A stretch of 64,000 bases of DNA from Sporomusa malonica (GCF_900176355.1 NZ_FWXI01000025.1:1-64000); one strand, 5' to 3'; counted from the first letter of the stretch, positions 52,699 to 61,294 are shown. The notes: generated by a model from the letters alone, not told the origin. Numbers and translations: made by a program.

Positions 52699-54375
52699 TT
52701 ATATGGCGTTTAAATGGGCAGCAGCAGACAGGAGTTTCTGTGTGTAGGGATGCTTGGGGATACTGGTAATTATGGCCGCCGCGCCTTCTTCGACAACGCG
52801 GCCTTGCTGCATGACGATGATGCGGTCGCTGATTTTCCGCGCCAATGCCAGGTCATGGGTTATGAATAAAAGTGCCAGTCCTCTTTTCTCCTGTAAAGTC
52901 AGCAATAGCTTAACTACCTTAGCCTGGATGCTGGCATCAAGTGCCGAGGTAGGTTCATCGGCGATCAAAATTTTAGGGTCTAAGGCAAGTGCCCGGGCGA
53001 TAACGACCCGCTGGGCTTCGCCGCCGCTAAGCTGATGTGGATATTTATGGAGAAAAATTTCGTCGCCCGGCAATTCAACTTCAGCTAGCAGTTCTTTGGC
53101 TGTGGCAAGCTTGTCAGCTTCACTGCCCACGTTGTGAATAACAAGTGGCTCCTTGATGAGCTGATACACAGTTAAACGATGGCTGAGTGCGTCTTTGGGG
53201 TTTTGAAAAACCAATTGAATTTGTTTATAGAAAGCTTTATCTCTCGCTGCGACTAGCGAACCGTTGAGGATTAACTGGCCGCTGTCTAATGAGATAAGCC
53301 CCATAATTGTTTTGGCTAGTGTGGTTTTGCCTGAGCCGCTTTCGCCGACAATGGAGAGTGTCTCGCCTTCATATAAGGTTAGGCTTAGGTTATTTACAGC
53401 GATGCAGTTCTCCCAGGTTTTCGTCAAGCTGTGTACTTCAAGCACAGGCAGGATACCGCCGCGGTGACAGGCCAACTGTCGATCTGCGTTTGGAGTTAAA
53501 GCCGGGATTTGGTTCGTGCAGGTGGTTAGCCGCTGGGTGCAGCGTGGATGAAAAGGACAGCCGGGAACATTATGCTCCATCCTACCAGCAATACCCTGCA
53601 GATCTTTTACGGTCGTCATATTAGGGTAAGCACGCAGCAAGCCGCGGGTATAGGGGTGGCGGGGATTTTCCAGCACTGCTTTGATCGAGCCGGCCTCCAC
53701 AATTCGGCCACCATATAACACGGCAATACTGTCAGCCATTTCTGCGGCAGCGGTAATATCGTGGGTAATGATGATAGCCGCCCGCTCTTTTAGTGTTTCT
53801 TTAAGCAGAGCGGTAATCTCTTGCTTGGTCAAAGGGTCAAGCGAGGCGGTTGGTTCATCAAGCAACAGCAACTTTGGGTTGTTGACAAGTGCCATAGCAA
53901 TGAAAGCCCGTTGCTGCTGACCGCCGCTCAACTGGTGCGGATAGGTCTGGGCCTGGTTGGCACTTAGACCGACCTGTAACAGCGCTTCCAGCGCCTGCTG
54001 ATAGGCAACGCTGTTTTGCAGGTGATTATTATGAATGAGGATAGCTTCGGCTACCTGGTCGATAATCTGGTAGTGGGGGTGTAGTTGAGTACCGCTGTTT
54101 TGAAATACCAGTGCAATATCTTTGCCGCGGATCTGGCGCAGCTCAGCCTCGGATAAGGTGAGGAGCTCGGTCCTGCCTAAGGCGACTGAGCCCTTAGCTT
54201 TGCCAGGGCATAACCCGGCGATGGTCAGAGCCAGCGAGGTTTTGCCGGCGCCTGACTCGCCGATAATAGCTAGTTTTTGGGAAGTATGCAGTAGTAGGTT
54301 AATGTTGTGCAGGATAGCTGTAGTTTCATAACTGACAGTAAGGTCTGTTACAGTAAGGAGAGCTTGGTTTTCCAT
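52699..54375 (-). CDS. Fused double ATPase of a nickel/oligopeptide-type ABC transporter
   Basis: A 558-residue protein with two complete nucleotide-binding domains in one chain: Walker A GESGAGKTS and GESGSGKTT, signatures LSGGQQQRAF and LSGGEAQRVV, Walker B LLLLDEPTASLD and ILIADEPTSALD. The first domain ends with the oligopeptide-type Cys motif (CPFHPRCTQRLTTC). It replaces the separate DppD/DppF (NikD/NikE) subunits. It begins 2 bases after the upstream permease gene. Confidence 0.93.
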   Translation of the reverse strand: MENQALLTVTDLTVSYETTAILHNINLLLHTSQKLAIIGESGAGKTSLALTIAGLCPGKAKGSVALGRTELLTLSEAELRQIRGKDIALVFQNSGTQLHPHYQIIDQVAEAILIHNNHLQNSVAYQQALEALLQVGLSANQAQTYPHQLSGGQQQRAFIAMALVNNPKLLLLDEPTASLDPLTKQEITALLKETLKERAAIIITHDITAAAEMADSIAVLYGGRIVEAGSIKAVLENPRHPYTRGLLRAYPNMTTVKDLQGIAGRMEHNVPGCPFHPRCTQRLTTCTNQIPALTPNADRQLACHRGGILPVLEVHSLTKTWENCIAVNNLSLTLYEGETLSIVGESGSGKTTLAKTIMGLISLDSGQLILNGSLVAARDKAFYKQIQLVFQNPKDALSHRLTVYQLIKEPLVIHNVGSEADKLATAKELLAEVELPGDEIFLHKYPHQLSGGEAQRVVIARALALDPKILIADEPTSALDASIQAKVVKLLLTLQEKRGLALLFITHDLALARKISDRIIVMQQGRVVEEGAAAIITSIPKHPYTQKLLSAAAHLNAI

Positions 54376-54377
54376 AA

Positions 54378-55220
54378 TTACCTCTTTTCCGGACGCAGTC
54401 TGGGGTCAAGCACTGTTTCTAAGGCTAGCCCAGTAAACGCCAGTCCGGCAATTGTTATAGAAACAGCCAGGCCTGCCGGTACAAGCCACCACTGCCAGAC
54501 GTCAAGATAAGTATAAGGCAAAGCCTGCTGCATCATTTTTCCCCAACTGAGTAGGCTGGGGTCACTAATACCGAAAAAAGAAAGCCCTGATTCCATAAAT
54601 ATGGCCCGGCGCGAATACTGGATAAACAGGGCAGTTAGTGTTGGGGCCAGCTCAGGCAGGATGTGTCTTGTGAGCAAATAAGGCTGGCTTGCACCAAAAC
54701 AGGTGGCAGCAGCATAAGAGGCTTTGGTTTTGAGTGTTAGTGTCTGGGTTCGGATTATGCGGGCCCCGCCTGGCCACATGAAAAGGGCTAATAATACCAT
54801 GAGCAGGAGCCGGCTTGGGTGTAGATAAGAGGCAACAAGAATTGTCACAATGACTGGCGGGAGCACCAGCCAAATGTCGATTGTCCGCATAATTGTGCGG
54901 TCAAGCAACCCTCCGTTTATGGCGGCGCTTCCACCTGCCAGGAGACTAAGGGCTGCAGCCAGTAATGCTGCTCCGGCAGCAATGGTTAATGAGGTGCGGG
55001 CTCCGTAGACAAGCTGTGACCAGATATCCTGGCCGACCTCATTGGTGCCCAGCCAGTATTTGCCGTCAGGTGGCTGAAATATGTCACCAGTATAGGCTAA
55101 CGGATTATGGTTGGCGATAAACGGGGCAAAGAGTGCGGTTAGTAGGATCAGACCGAGTAAAAAGAGGCCCAGTTGTCCCAGGTTGTTTTCCAGTAACTCT
55201 TTATGAATCCTGATATGCAT
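54378..55220 (-). CDS. ABC transporter permease (DppC/NikC type)
   Basis: A 280-residue inner-membrane permease with about six helices, an N-terminal helix (LGQLGLFLLGLILLTALFAPF), the WLGTNEVGQDIWSQLVYGARTSL motif and an EAA-type loop (AATCFGASQPYLLTRHILPE). It overlaps the upstream permease gene by 20 bases, with AAGGAG before the ATG. It pairs with the protein at 55201-56208 to form the membrane channel. Confidence 0.9.
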   Translation of the reverse strand: MHIRIHKELLENNLGQLGLFLLGLILLTALFAPFIANHNPLAYTGDIFQPPDGKYWLGTNEVGQDIWSQLVYGARTSLTIAAGAALLAAALSLLAGGSAAINGGLLDRTIMRTIDIWLVLPPVIVTILVASYLHPSRLLLMVLLALFMWPGGARIIRTQTLTLKTKASYAAATCFGASQPYLLTRHILPELAPTLTALFIQYSRRAIFMESGLSFFGISDPSLLSWGKMMQQALPYTYLDVWQWWLVPAGLAVSITIAGLAFTGLALETVLDPRLRPEKR

Positions 55221-56208
55221 GGTATGTTCTCCTTGACGGACAGGGGGGGGTTAAGCGTGGGTCAAGCTTGCTGCAGAGCAGGTCGGTCAGACAATTTACA
55301 GTCAGTACTTTGATGGCTGCTAAGAGCAGAATGCCTTGAAGCAGCGGGTAGTCGCGGGTAATCAGGGCTTTGTACAACAGTGAACCCAGCCCGGGATAGG
55401 AAAAGACTACTTCAATAAATAGCACGCCGCTGATTATATGGCTAAAGCTAAGCCCGGCAGCTGTAACTACCGGACTTAGGGCGGCGCGGGCGGCATGGCG
55501 GTAGCGGATAATATAGTCAGGACAGCCTTTGGCGCGGGCGGTTTTTATGAAGGCTTCCCCCATAATACTAACGACGGCACTACGGGTAAACAAATAAGAG
55601 GCCGCCAAACGGACAAGTACCAGGGCTGACAGCGGCAAGACCAGATGCCTGGCAGTATCGGCAGCCAGCTCTAAACCTGTAAAGCCGCTGTAGGGAGTAA
55701 ATGCACCGGATAGCGGCAGCCAAGCCAGAGAAACACCAAAAACGACTAACAGCAGTATCCCGGCGAAAAAATCCGGGAAACCGCTGACAAACATCATAAT
55801 CCCCAGGATAAGACCATCAGCTTTGGTATTGAAGCGGTAGCCTGACTCGACACCCAACGTCCAGCCTGCAATGGTGGCAATGACAAAGGCCAGTCCGGAC
55901 AGGAGCAAGGTCCAGGGAAGCACACCACCAATGATGGCCGCGACCGGAGCATGGTAAAAGTAAGAATAGCCCAAGTCGCCGCACGCCAGTGATGCTATGT
56001 AGGAGACGAACTGCTCTGACCAGGGCTGGTCAAGAGCAAACCGCTTAATGAGTTCAGCTTGTACCTCAGGTGTCATGGTCATCAGCGCTTCTTCGCCATA
56101 GATGGCGTGTAGCGGATCACCGGGCAGCAGCCTGGGCAGGATAAAGTTTACAAGCAGAATAATCGCCAGTGCGATGATATAGTCGGCAGTGGTTTTTGCT
56201 TTGAACAT
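55201..56208 (-). CDS. ABC transporter permease (DppB/NikB type)
   Basis: A 335-residue permease starting with a membrane helix and the family motif LLPGDPLHAIYG, with an EAA-type loop (KTARAKGCPDYIIRYRHAARAALSP) and the GVLFIEVVFSYPGLGSLL segment. It is in the same operon as the solute-binding protein (9-base gap upstream) and the second permease. Confidence 0.9.
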   Translation of the reverse strand: MFKAKTTADYIIALAIILLVNFILPRLLPGDPLHAIYGEEALMTMTPEVQAELIKRFALDQPWSEQFVSYIASLACGDLGYSYFYHAPVAAIIGGVLPWTLLLSGLAFVIATIAGWTLGVESGYRFNTKADGLILGIMMFVSGFPDFFAGILLLVVFGVSLAWLPLSGAFTPYSGFTGLELAADTARHLVLPLSALVLVRLAASYLFTRSAVVSIMGEAFIKTARAKGCPDYIIRYRHAARAALSPVVTAAGLSFSHIISGVLFIEVVFSYPGLGSLLYKALITRDYPLLQGILLLAAIKVLTVNCLTDLLCSKLDPRLTPPCPSRRTYHAYQDS

Positions 56209-56217
56209 AAATAGCCT

Positions 56218-57810
56218 CTATTTAACAAACGACATCTTATTTAACGGGATTGGGGCACCTGACCCTAGACCTTGTTTGGTAAAAAACAAGGTAGTTTTAT
56301 TGCTGTGCGCATAATACCAGGTAGGATAATACAGCGGCAATGCAGGCACAGCATTGGCAAATTCGCTCTGGATTTGGTTAAACAGTTCCTTACGCAGATG
56401 TTTGTCCATTGTGGAGGCCTGCTGAGCAAGCAGTTTATTCAGCTTGTCATTAGTTTGGTATTTAGCGCTCTGAAAGCTCTTACCGGTAATGATGCTGGTA
56501 AGATAATCAGGGTCTGACCCAAGACCGCCATGTCCGTTGATGGCTAGATCATATTTGCCGTCATTGATCAGGCTGTCGAGCGTTTTACCTTCAAGTGCGC
56601 GCAGATTGACTTTTATACCAAGCTGTTCAAGCTGACTTTTTACAAATTCACCCTGGCGCTCACCGGGCGAACCGGCAAGACCTGACCCGGGACTGACCAA
56701 TAGTTCCAGTTCAAGGATAGTACCGTTTTTCTCCCAATAGCTGCCTCTTTTGCTGTAACCAAGTTTAGATAAAAGCGTGGCTGCCGCCTCCGGGCTATAC
56801 TTGTAAACGTTGTCTAAGGCAGGGTTATACCACTCGTTGTCAAACGGGAGGAGTCCCGGGCTGCCTTTAAGTCCCTGACCACGCAAGGTGGTATCAATCA
56901 GGGCTTGGCGATCAATAGCGCAGGCCAGGGCTTGTCTGAACTCAATACTTGCTAAAGGGTCCTTTTGGTGGTTAATCATTAATTTAGCCACCCAGTCATG
57001 AGGCATGGTAAGAATTTTAAGTCCGGACTGTTCCAGTGGTTTAACTAATTCTGCCGGTATTTGCGCCATATCAATCTGTTTTTGCTTAAGGGCGGCAGCC
57101 GCCATTTCGGTACTCATTTTGACAAATTTGATTTGGTTGAATTTAGGTTTACCCTGATAGTAGCTGGCAAAAGGCTGATATAAATAAGAGCCTTGTTCTT
57201 TGTTGTAATCAGCAAGCTGGAAGGGGCCGGAACCAATTAGTGCTTCTTTCTGCCGGAATTGAGCCGGATCGGTTACATTTTGCCAGATATGCTGCGGCAG
57301 GATAGGAATAGTCCCGGCTACCTGGTCTAAAAACGGCGCGTGTACACGGGATAAGCTGATCTTCACGGCATTATTGCCAGCGGCTTGGACTGATTTAATC
57401 ATGCTCAGATTGCTGGTCTGATAGGGATACTTTTTAAGATATTCAAAAGTGAAGACAACATCATCGACAGTAACTTTGCGATTGTCATGCCATAACGCTT
57501 TGTTGTTTAATTGAAAGATATAAGCGTTCTCTGCTGCGAGATATTCCCAGCTGTCAGCCAGCGCAGGAACGTAGCCATTGGCATCTTTCCACAGCAGTGT
57601 GTCAAAAATCATGCTCATACGCACATAGCCGGGGCCGCGTGAATAATGGGCAAAAGGTGAAGGAAATCCGTAATCGCCTGTGGGGTCGCCAATGGTGTAG
57701 GTAGTGTCTTGTGCGGATGAGGCAGGTGCTGGCTGTTGTCCGCAGCCAGCACCTGCCAAGAGCATGAATATAGCTAACAGTGTTGCCAAAAGGCGCTTGC
57801 CGCCGTTCAA
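56218..57810 (-). CDS. Extracellular solute-binding lipoprotein, family 5 (NikA/DppA type)
   Basis: A 530-residue binding protein with a lipoprotein signal peptide (lipobox LAGAGC). It has family 5 features: FDTLLWKDANGYVPALADSW, VTVDDVVFTFEYLKK, RQALACAIDRQAL. The frame opens at 57843, but the FmdE gene ends at 57813; GGGGGTGG followed by TTG at 57810 gives a signal peptide of normal length, so I start there (GTG 57819 is the alternative). Relatives carry peptides, nickel or metal-chelate complexes; the ligand is not deducible. Confidence 0.88.
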   Translation of the reverse strand: MNGGKRLLATLLAIFMLLAGAGCGQQPAPASSAQDTTYTIGDPTGDYGFPSPFAHYSRGPGYVRMSMIFDTLLWKDANGYVPALADSWEYLAAENAYIFQLNNKALWHDNRKVTVDDVVFTFEYLKKYPYQTSNLSMIKSVQAAGNNAVKISLSRVHAPFLDQVAGTIPILPQHIWQNVTDPAQFRQKEALIGSGPFQLADYNKEQGSYLYQPFASYYQGKPKFNQIKFVKMSTEMAAAALKQKQIDMAQIPAELVKPLEQSGLKILTMPHDWVAKLMINHQKDPLASIEFRQALACAIDRQALIDTTLRGQGLKGSPGLLPFDNEWYNPALDNVYKYSPEAAATLLSKLGYSKRGSYWEKNGTILELELLVSPGSGLAGSPGERQGEFVKSQLEQLGIKVNLRALEGKTLDSLINDGKYDLAINGHGGLGSDPDYLTSIITGKSFQSAKYQTNDKLNKLLAQQASTMDKHLRKELFNQIQSEFANAVPALPLYYPTWYYAHSNKTTLFFTKQGLGSGAPIPLNKMSFVK

Positions 57811-57812
57811 AT

Positions 57813-58421
57813 TTACCACCCCCGGCTGTATTCTTCGGTACAAGCCAAGCAGGCAATTTTACCGTTTTTCAAACGGGCACGGGCTTCCATCACTTTTTCA
57901 CCGCAGTAGGCGCAGATAACTGAATTAAAGATCTTGGCTTCTGACGGTAGTTTAAGCTCAACGTCATCAATTTTAAATAAGTTGTTAAAAGGGGTAGCTA
58001 ACATGTGGGCTGTGCGTTCTTCCTGAATTTTTTGCCAGGCAGCTTCTTGCTCAGCTGTGGCTTCTCCGCCAAATACTGCATTTTTGAGTTCTTCCTGCTC
58101 TGGGGCCAGGGGCATGATTTCGCCAGTCATAACAACCCGTACAGCTTTGCCTGTCTGGCGGTTGCCGATGGTATAGGCCTGTTTGCCATAATCTTTGTAA
58201 ATAAGGTTGCCTTTGCCGATGGTGCAGCCTGAGAGCACCTGGATAGCATCGATGCCGCAGCCGTCAGATTCAACAATTGCGACAAGCTCCTCATCTTCGG
58301 CCCGGATTACATTGAGGCGTTCGAGGGCAGCTTTAGCAGCCAGGTAGCCGATGGTAAGCCCTGGACAGCAGTGTCCGTGAAATTCAATCGCTTTTTGGTA
58401 GTCTGCAGGTCGATTAATCAT
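57813..58421 (-). CDS. FmdE-family protein with C-terminal zinc ribbon
   Basis: A 202-residue protein. The N-terminal FmdE domain has FHGHCCPGLTIGYLAAKAAL and VESDGCGIDAIQVLSGCTIGKGNL, with conserved His and Cys residues that likely bind a metal. The C-terminus is a CAYCGE...CLAC zinc ribbon (about 168-195). FmdE was named from a molybdenum formylmethanofuran dehydrogenase operon, but its role is not established; bacteria use it outside that pathway. It is the first gene of the operon, behind a leader that ends in a terminator. GGAGG precedes the ATG. Confidence 0.88.
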   Translation of the reverse strand: MINRPADYQKAIEFHGHCCPGLTIGYLAAKAALERLNVIRAEDEELVAIVESDGCGIDAIQVLSGCTIGKGNLIYKDYGKQAYTIGNRQTGKAVRVVMTGEIMPLAPEQEELKNAVFGGEATAEQEAAWQKIQEERTAHMLATPFNNLFKIDDVELKLPSEAKIFNSVICAYCGEKVMEARARLKNGKIACLACTEEYSRGW

Positions 58422-58472
58422 TTTTTATTCCTCCAATTTTAGATATCTTACCCAAAAGGGTGGGGGAAATAT

Positions 58473-58525
58473 AAAAAAGGCATGAAAAACCAGGGAGAGA
58501 TGCTTCTCTCAACAGGCTTCATGCC
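58473..58525 (-). terminator. Terminator-type leader of the FmdE operon
   Basis: On the minus strand GGCATGAA (58525-58518) pairs with TTCATGCC (58486-58479), with an inner GAGAG/CTCTC helix around an AAGCAT loop, then six Ts. It lies between promoter and gene, so it should attenuate transcription. A similar element precedes the methyltransferase at 60434. Confidence 0.7.
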
Positions 58526-58564
58526 TTTATTTTCACAGAATATAATTAATTTAGTATAATTACA

Positions 58565-58593
58565 TTATTATGTAAAAAATACAAAATTGTCAA
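58565..58593 (-). promoter_or_regulatory. Promoter of the FmdE operon with overlapping palindrome
   Basis: TTGACA (58593-58588) and TAATAA (58570-58565) have 17-base spacing. The -10 is covered by a palindrome TTACAT-N4-ATGTAA (58560-58575), nearly identical to that at 6838-6851, so a repressor is likely. Confidence 0.6.
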
Positions 58594-58711
58594 GCTGTTT
58601 TTGCCGTTAGCTGATCACTATTCCTGTTGGTCGTTGCAGAGATTATAGAAAGTAAGTGGAAGTTTTTTGAGCAGATCAAAAAGGTTGTATTTTCTATGTT
58701 TAATTTATTCA

Positions 58712-58741
58712 TTGACAGATATAAGTGAAATTTGGTACAAT
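58712..58741 (+). promoter_or_regulatory. Plus-strand promoter
   Basis: TTGACA (58712-58717) and TACAAT (58736-58741) with 18-base spacing. It would start a transcript at about 58748. Confidence 0.5.
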
Positions 58742-58747
58742 TAAGAC

Positions 58748-58863
58748 ATTAAGAGTAGCTGAAGCTACTACATTTTCCTCTAGAACTAGCGGTCTTTTTT
58801 TAAAAAAATAGTGGATAAAATATGCCATGAAGGTGTTTTGACCGCACTTTTATGGTTTTTTTT
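58748..58863 (+). ncRNA. Candidate short RNA (about 115 nt) or leader upstream of the DUF3842 gene
   Basis: It runs from the predicted start of the promoter at 58712 to a strong terminator: an 11-bp stem with two G-U pairs (58825-58835 with 58845-58855), then eight Ts. An internal hairpin (AGTAGC-TGAA-GCTACT, 58754-58769) lies at the 5' end. The next gene starts 230 bases later. There is no ribosome site and no convincing frame inside. From 58864 to 59095 I see nothing identifiable. Confidence 0.4.
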
Positions 58864-59095
58864 GCTTGTTGTTCCGGAATTTGCATCTAAGCTAGGCGTG
58901 ATCCGGCAAGGTTGTTATTAGTTTCATCTGCTTTTTACCGTTTTTATCTGATGGATACCAATCTGGCAGTAGTTTCAGTACTCGCAAGTGGCGAATACTT
59001 CCCGGGATTGGGTATTTGATTTTTGCAGGGATTCTGATAATTATTGCCGAATTTATTTGATAATCGTCCAGATTTTGCGGAAGGTGGTAAAAAGT

Positions 59096-59521
59096 ATGTT
59101 GATTGCAGTTATCGACGGCATGGGCGGGGGTCTTGGGGTGCAGTTGGTTACGCAGCTTTCGGCACAGCTGGGGCAAAAAGCTGATATTATTGCACTGGGA
59201 ACCAACGCGTTAGCAACTAACAATATGGTGCGGGCTGGGGCTATGCGGGGGGCAACCGGTGAAAATGCTGTGGTAGTCTCCATTCGCAAGGTGGATGTGG
59301 TGGTAGGTCCTATCGGTATTATTATCCCTAATTCATTAATGGGGGAGATTACCCCCAAAATTGCTGAAACGATCGCTTCGGCTGATGCGTATAAAGTATT
59401 GGTGCCGGTGAACCAACATCATTTTGATATCGTTGGATTAGAGAACCGTCCCTTAGTTGTATCCATTAAAGAAGCCGTGCTAAAGGTCAGTGAGCTTGTT
59501 CAGGGTAGATCGTGGGGATAA
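59096..59521 (+). CDS. DUF3842 family protein
   Basis: A 141-residue protein starting MLIAVIDGMGGGLG, which has the look of a nucleotide-binding loop, with VGPIGIIIPNSLMGEITP and NQHHFDIVGLENRPL further on. It matches the uncharacterised DUF3842 family of Firmicutes. GGAAGGTGG lies before ATG 59096; the 36 extra codons upstream are excluded because they are out of keeping with the family. It lies between the FmdE operon and the second methyltransferase and may share their role. Confidence 0.8.
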   Translation: MLIAVIDGMGGGLGVQLVTQLSAQLGQKADIIALGTNALATNNMVRAGAMRGATGENAVVVSIRKVDVVVGPIGIIIPNSLMGEITPKIAETIASADAYKVLVPVNQHHFDIVGLENRPLVVSIKEAVLKVSELVQGRSWG

Positions 59522-59556
59522 TAAAAAGCAACCCAGTTAACTGGGTTGCTTTTTAT
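59521..59556. terminator. Perfect 36-bp palindrome, bidirectional terminator
   Basis: The two 18-base halves are fully complementary, starting in the DUF3842 stop codon, with A-runs and T-runs at the ends. It can stop transcripts from both convergent genes. Confidence 0.8.
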
Positions 59557-59576
59557 TATCCCCTTTTTTATTACGG

Positions 59577-60434
59577 TTAGTCTAAAATAGTTGCTTTACG
59601 GTCAGCTCTCCACCAAAGTACACCGATGGTTGTGCTGATAAGTTCGGTGCAGTAATCTTCGACAGTTCTATTGGCCAGAAATTCGGTAATTTGGGTCACT
59701 GTTTCTGGGCCCTCAAGGCCAAACAGTTTAAAGTAGCTGGTATAGTATTCAATCATATAGGCTAATGTTTCGCGATAGCGTTCGCGATAGGTATAAAACT
59801 TAATGTTTGGCAAAAACCTTTCTTGGTAAAGAACATTAAACGGATATTGGATGTCAAAAGCCATATGCTCGGGGGGAGTGCCCATGAGGTGCTCCCAGAG
59901 TAATGTGCGAACTTTGATATGATATGTACCGGCAAAACCTATGAGGCAGCATGTGCCGCGAGATAATTCGTTCATTTTCATTAAACTGTGATAGTCGTTA
60001 ATGGCTGTAGTATTAGCCGCAAAGACAATATCATAAATTGGTTCATTTGGTAGGTCAAGCCAATCAGTCTTGTTTGTTTTTATCCGGTCAGCTATGCCCT
60101 CGTGAGCTGCTTCAGATTGAAGCACCGACAGCATCTGCTCGGCTGTGTCCAAGCCGGTAACGTGCAATGCTTTGTTGGCCAGTGGCAGGGTATAAGTACC
60201 GGCGCCGCAGCCAATGTCAAGCACTGTGCTTGAGGGGGTGATTACGCCGTCTGTTACCAGACCGTCAATAATGGTGTTATAGATAGAGCGACTCTGACGG
60301 TTGCGCAGCGCGTAATGCTCGGCAAAAGAGTTCCAGAATTGCTGCCAGCCTTGTTTGTTTCCATAGCTGGCCGCCTGAGTATAACTATCGCGGGCCTCCC
60401 GCCATGCTTCGGTCCAAAAATTAGTATTGCACAT
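59577..60434 (-). CDS. Class I SAM-dependent methyltransferase (second copy)
   Basis: A 285-residue paralogue of 51791-52618, alike along its whole length (NTNFWTEAW; VLDIGCGAGTYTLPLA; DWLDLPNEPIYDIVFAA; FDIQYPFNVLYQERFLPN). AAAGG abuts the ATG at 60443, so ATG 60434 with 9-base spacing is chosen; it aligns with the start of the other copy. It is monocistronic with its own promoter and a leader terminator similar to that of the FmdE operon, so both copies are probably expressed under the same condition. Substrate unknown. Confidence 0.85.
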   Translation of the reverse strand: MCNTNFWTEAWREARDSYTQAASYGNKQGWQQFWNSFAEHYALRNRQSRSIYNTIIDGLVTDGVITPSSTVLDIGCGAGTYTLPLANKALHVTGLDTAEQMLSVLQSEAAHEGIADRIKTNKTDWLDLPNEPIYDIVFAANTTAINDYHSLMKMNELSRGTCCLIGFAGTYHIKVRTLLWEHLMGTPPEHMAFDIQYPFNVLYQERFLPNIKFYTYRERYRETLAYMIEYYTSYFKLFGLEGPETVTQITEFLANRTVEDYCTELISTTIGVLWWRADRKATILD

Positions 60435-60459
60435 GGCATTCATCCTTTCCTATATATGT

Positions 60460-60504
60460 AAAAAAAGCATGAAAAACTAAGGATATGCTCCTCAGGTTTC
60501 ATAC
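60460..60504 (-). terminator. Terminator-type leader of the second methyltransferase
   Basis: On the minus strand GTATGAAA (60504-60497) pairs with TTTCATGC (60474-60467), with an inner AGGA/TCCT helix around a GCATA loop, then seven Ts. Shape, loop and flanks match the FmdE operon leader. A small hairpin GAATC-ATGAA-GATTC lies just 5' of it. Confidence 0.65.
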
Positions 60505-60543
60505 CAGAGTCTCTGAATCTTCATGATTCATTGTACTAGTTTA

Positions 60544-60572
60544 ACTATAAAATGTTTTAAGGTACTTGTCAA
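60544..60572 (-). promoter_or_regulatory. Promoter of the second methyltransferase
   Basis: TTGACA (60572-60567) and TATAGT (60549-60544) with 17-base spacing. A TAGTT-T-AACTA palindrome overlaps the -10. Confidence 0.65.
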
Positions 60573-60793
60573 TTGGCAACCATGTAAAGCTGAGGGTACT
60601 TGCCAAGATTTTGACCATCATTTTGCTGCTAAAGCCATTTACCCTACTAATGATTGATATTAACAGACTGAAAATGGTCTGTGTCAATCTGGACATATGG
60701 CGGGTGTAATTATCAGTGAAGCTAGTATTGACAGCCATCCCTTGGTATGGTATGTTAATAATATAGCATGTCACAAACTGAATATTTCGAGAT

Positions 60794-61000
60794 AGGTGCC
60801 CTAAGGGGCTTAATAGGGAAGTCCGGTTAAATGCCGGCGCGGTCCCGCCACTGTAACGGGGAGCAAGCTTAAGATATGCCACTGGGATGATAAGTCTTGG
60901 GAAGGTTTAAGCAAGCAAAGATCCGGAGTCAGGAGAACTGCCTGTCTGACAATCACCGTTTGTTACCCACGAGGTATGGGGAGGGGATTACAGTAGGCGC
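60794..61000 (+). promoter_or_regulatory. Cobalamin riboswitch 1
   Basis: It has the conserved cobalamin aptamer order: GGTGCC with TTAATAGGGAAG, the B12 box GCCACTG at 60847-60853, the GGAGTCAGGAGAACTGCC element, and closing pairing of GTGCC (60796-60800) with GGCGC (60996-61000). Two hairpins follow, ACTCCTGG/CCAGGAGT (61023-61046) and ACCCCCAAC/GTTGGGGG (61071-61096), each with a T-run, which can serve as terminators. It precedes cbiK and predicts repression by B12. Confidence 0.93.
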
Positions 61001-61022
61001 TTTTTGCGTTCTGAGCTAATTC

Positions 61023-61100
61023 ACTCCTGGTTTAAACGCCAGGAGTTTTGTATTTACTCTACTGTTTATTACCCCCAACTTTACATGGTTGGGGGTTTTA
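61023..61100 (+). terminator. Two terminator hairpins after riboswitch 1
   Basis: An 8-bp stem (61023-61030 with 61039-61046) and a 9-bp stem (61071-61079 with 61088-61096), both followed by TTT runs. From 61101 to 61290 I see no gene. Confidence 0.7.
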
Positions 61101-61294
61101 ATATTAAGACATTTTCTCAATCGCTCCCTTTCGAACATTGCGCTTTTAGCGCGGGTCACTTTTGGCCCTTACTTTTTTCAATGATGGTGTTACATAAATA
61201 ATTGTTTAAACAGGGGGATGCCTATAAGCCAATAAAGAAAACAGTGTTGCCTGATCCTATTTTAAATTAAAACTGAAGGAGTTGTATTTTACCA

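Noticed and set aside
58988..59095. 36-residue N-terminal extension of the DUF3842 protein
   Set aside because: No ribosome site at 58988, unlike ATG 59096 with GGAAGGTGG; the extension has unusual composition and DUF3842 proteins begin at the glycine-rich motif.
60541..60882. Minus-strand open frame of 113 codons
   Set aside because: It is antisense to the cobalamin riboswitch and runs through the methyltransferase promoter, with no ribosome site.
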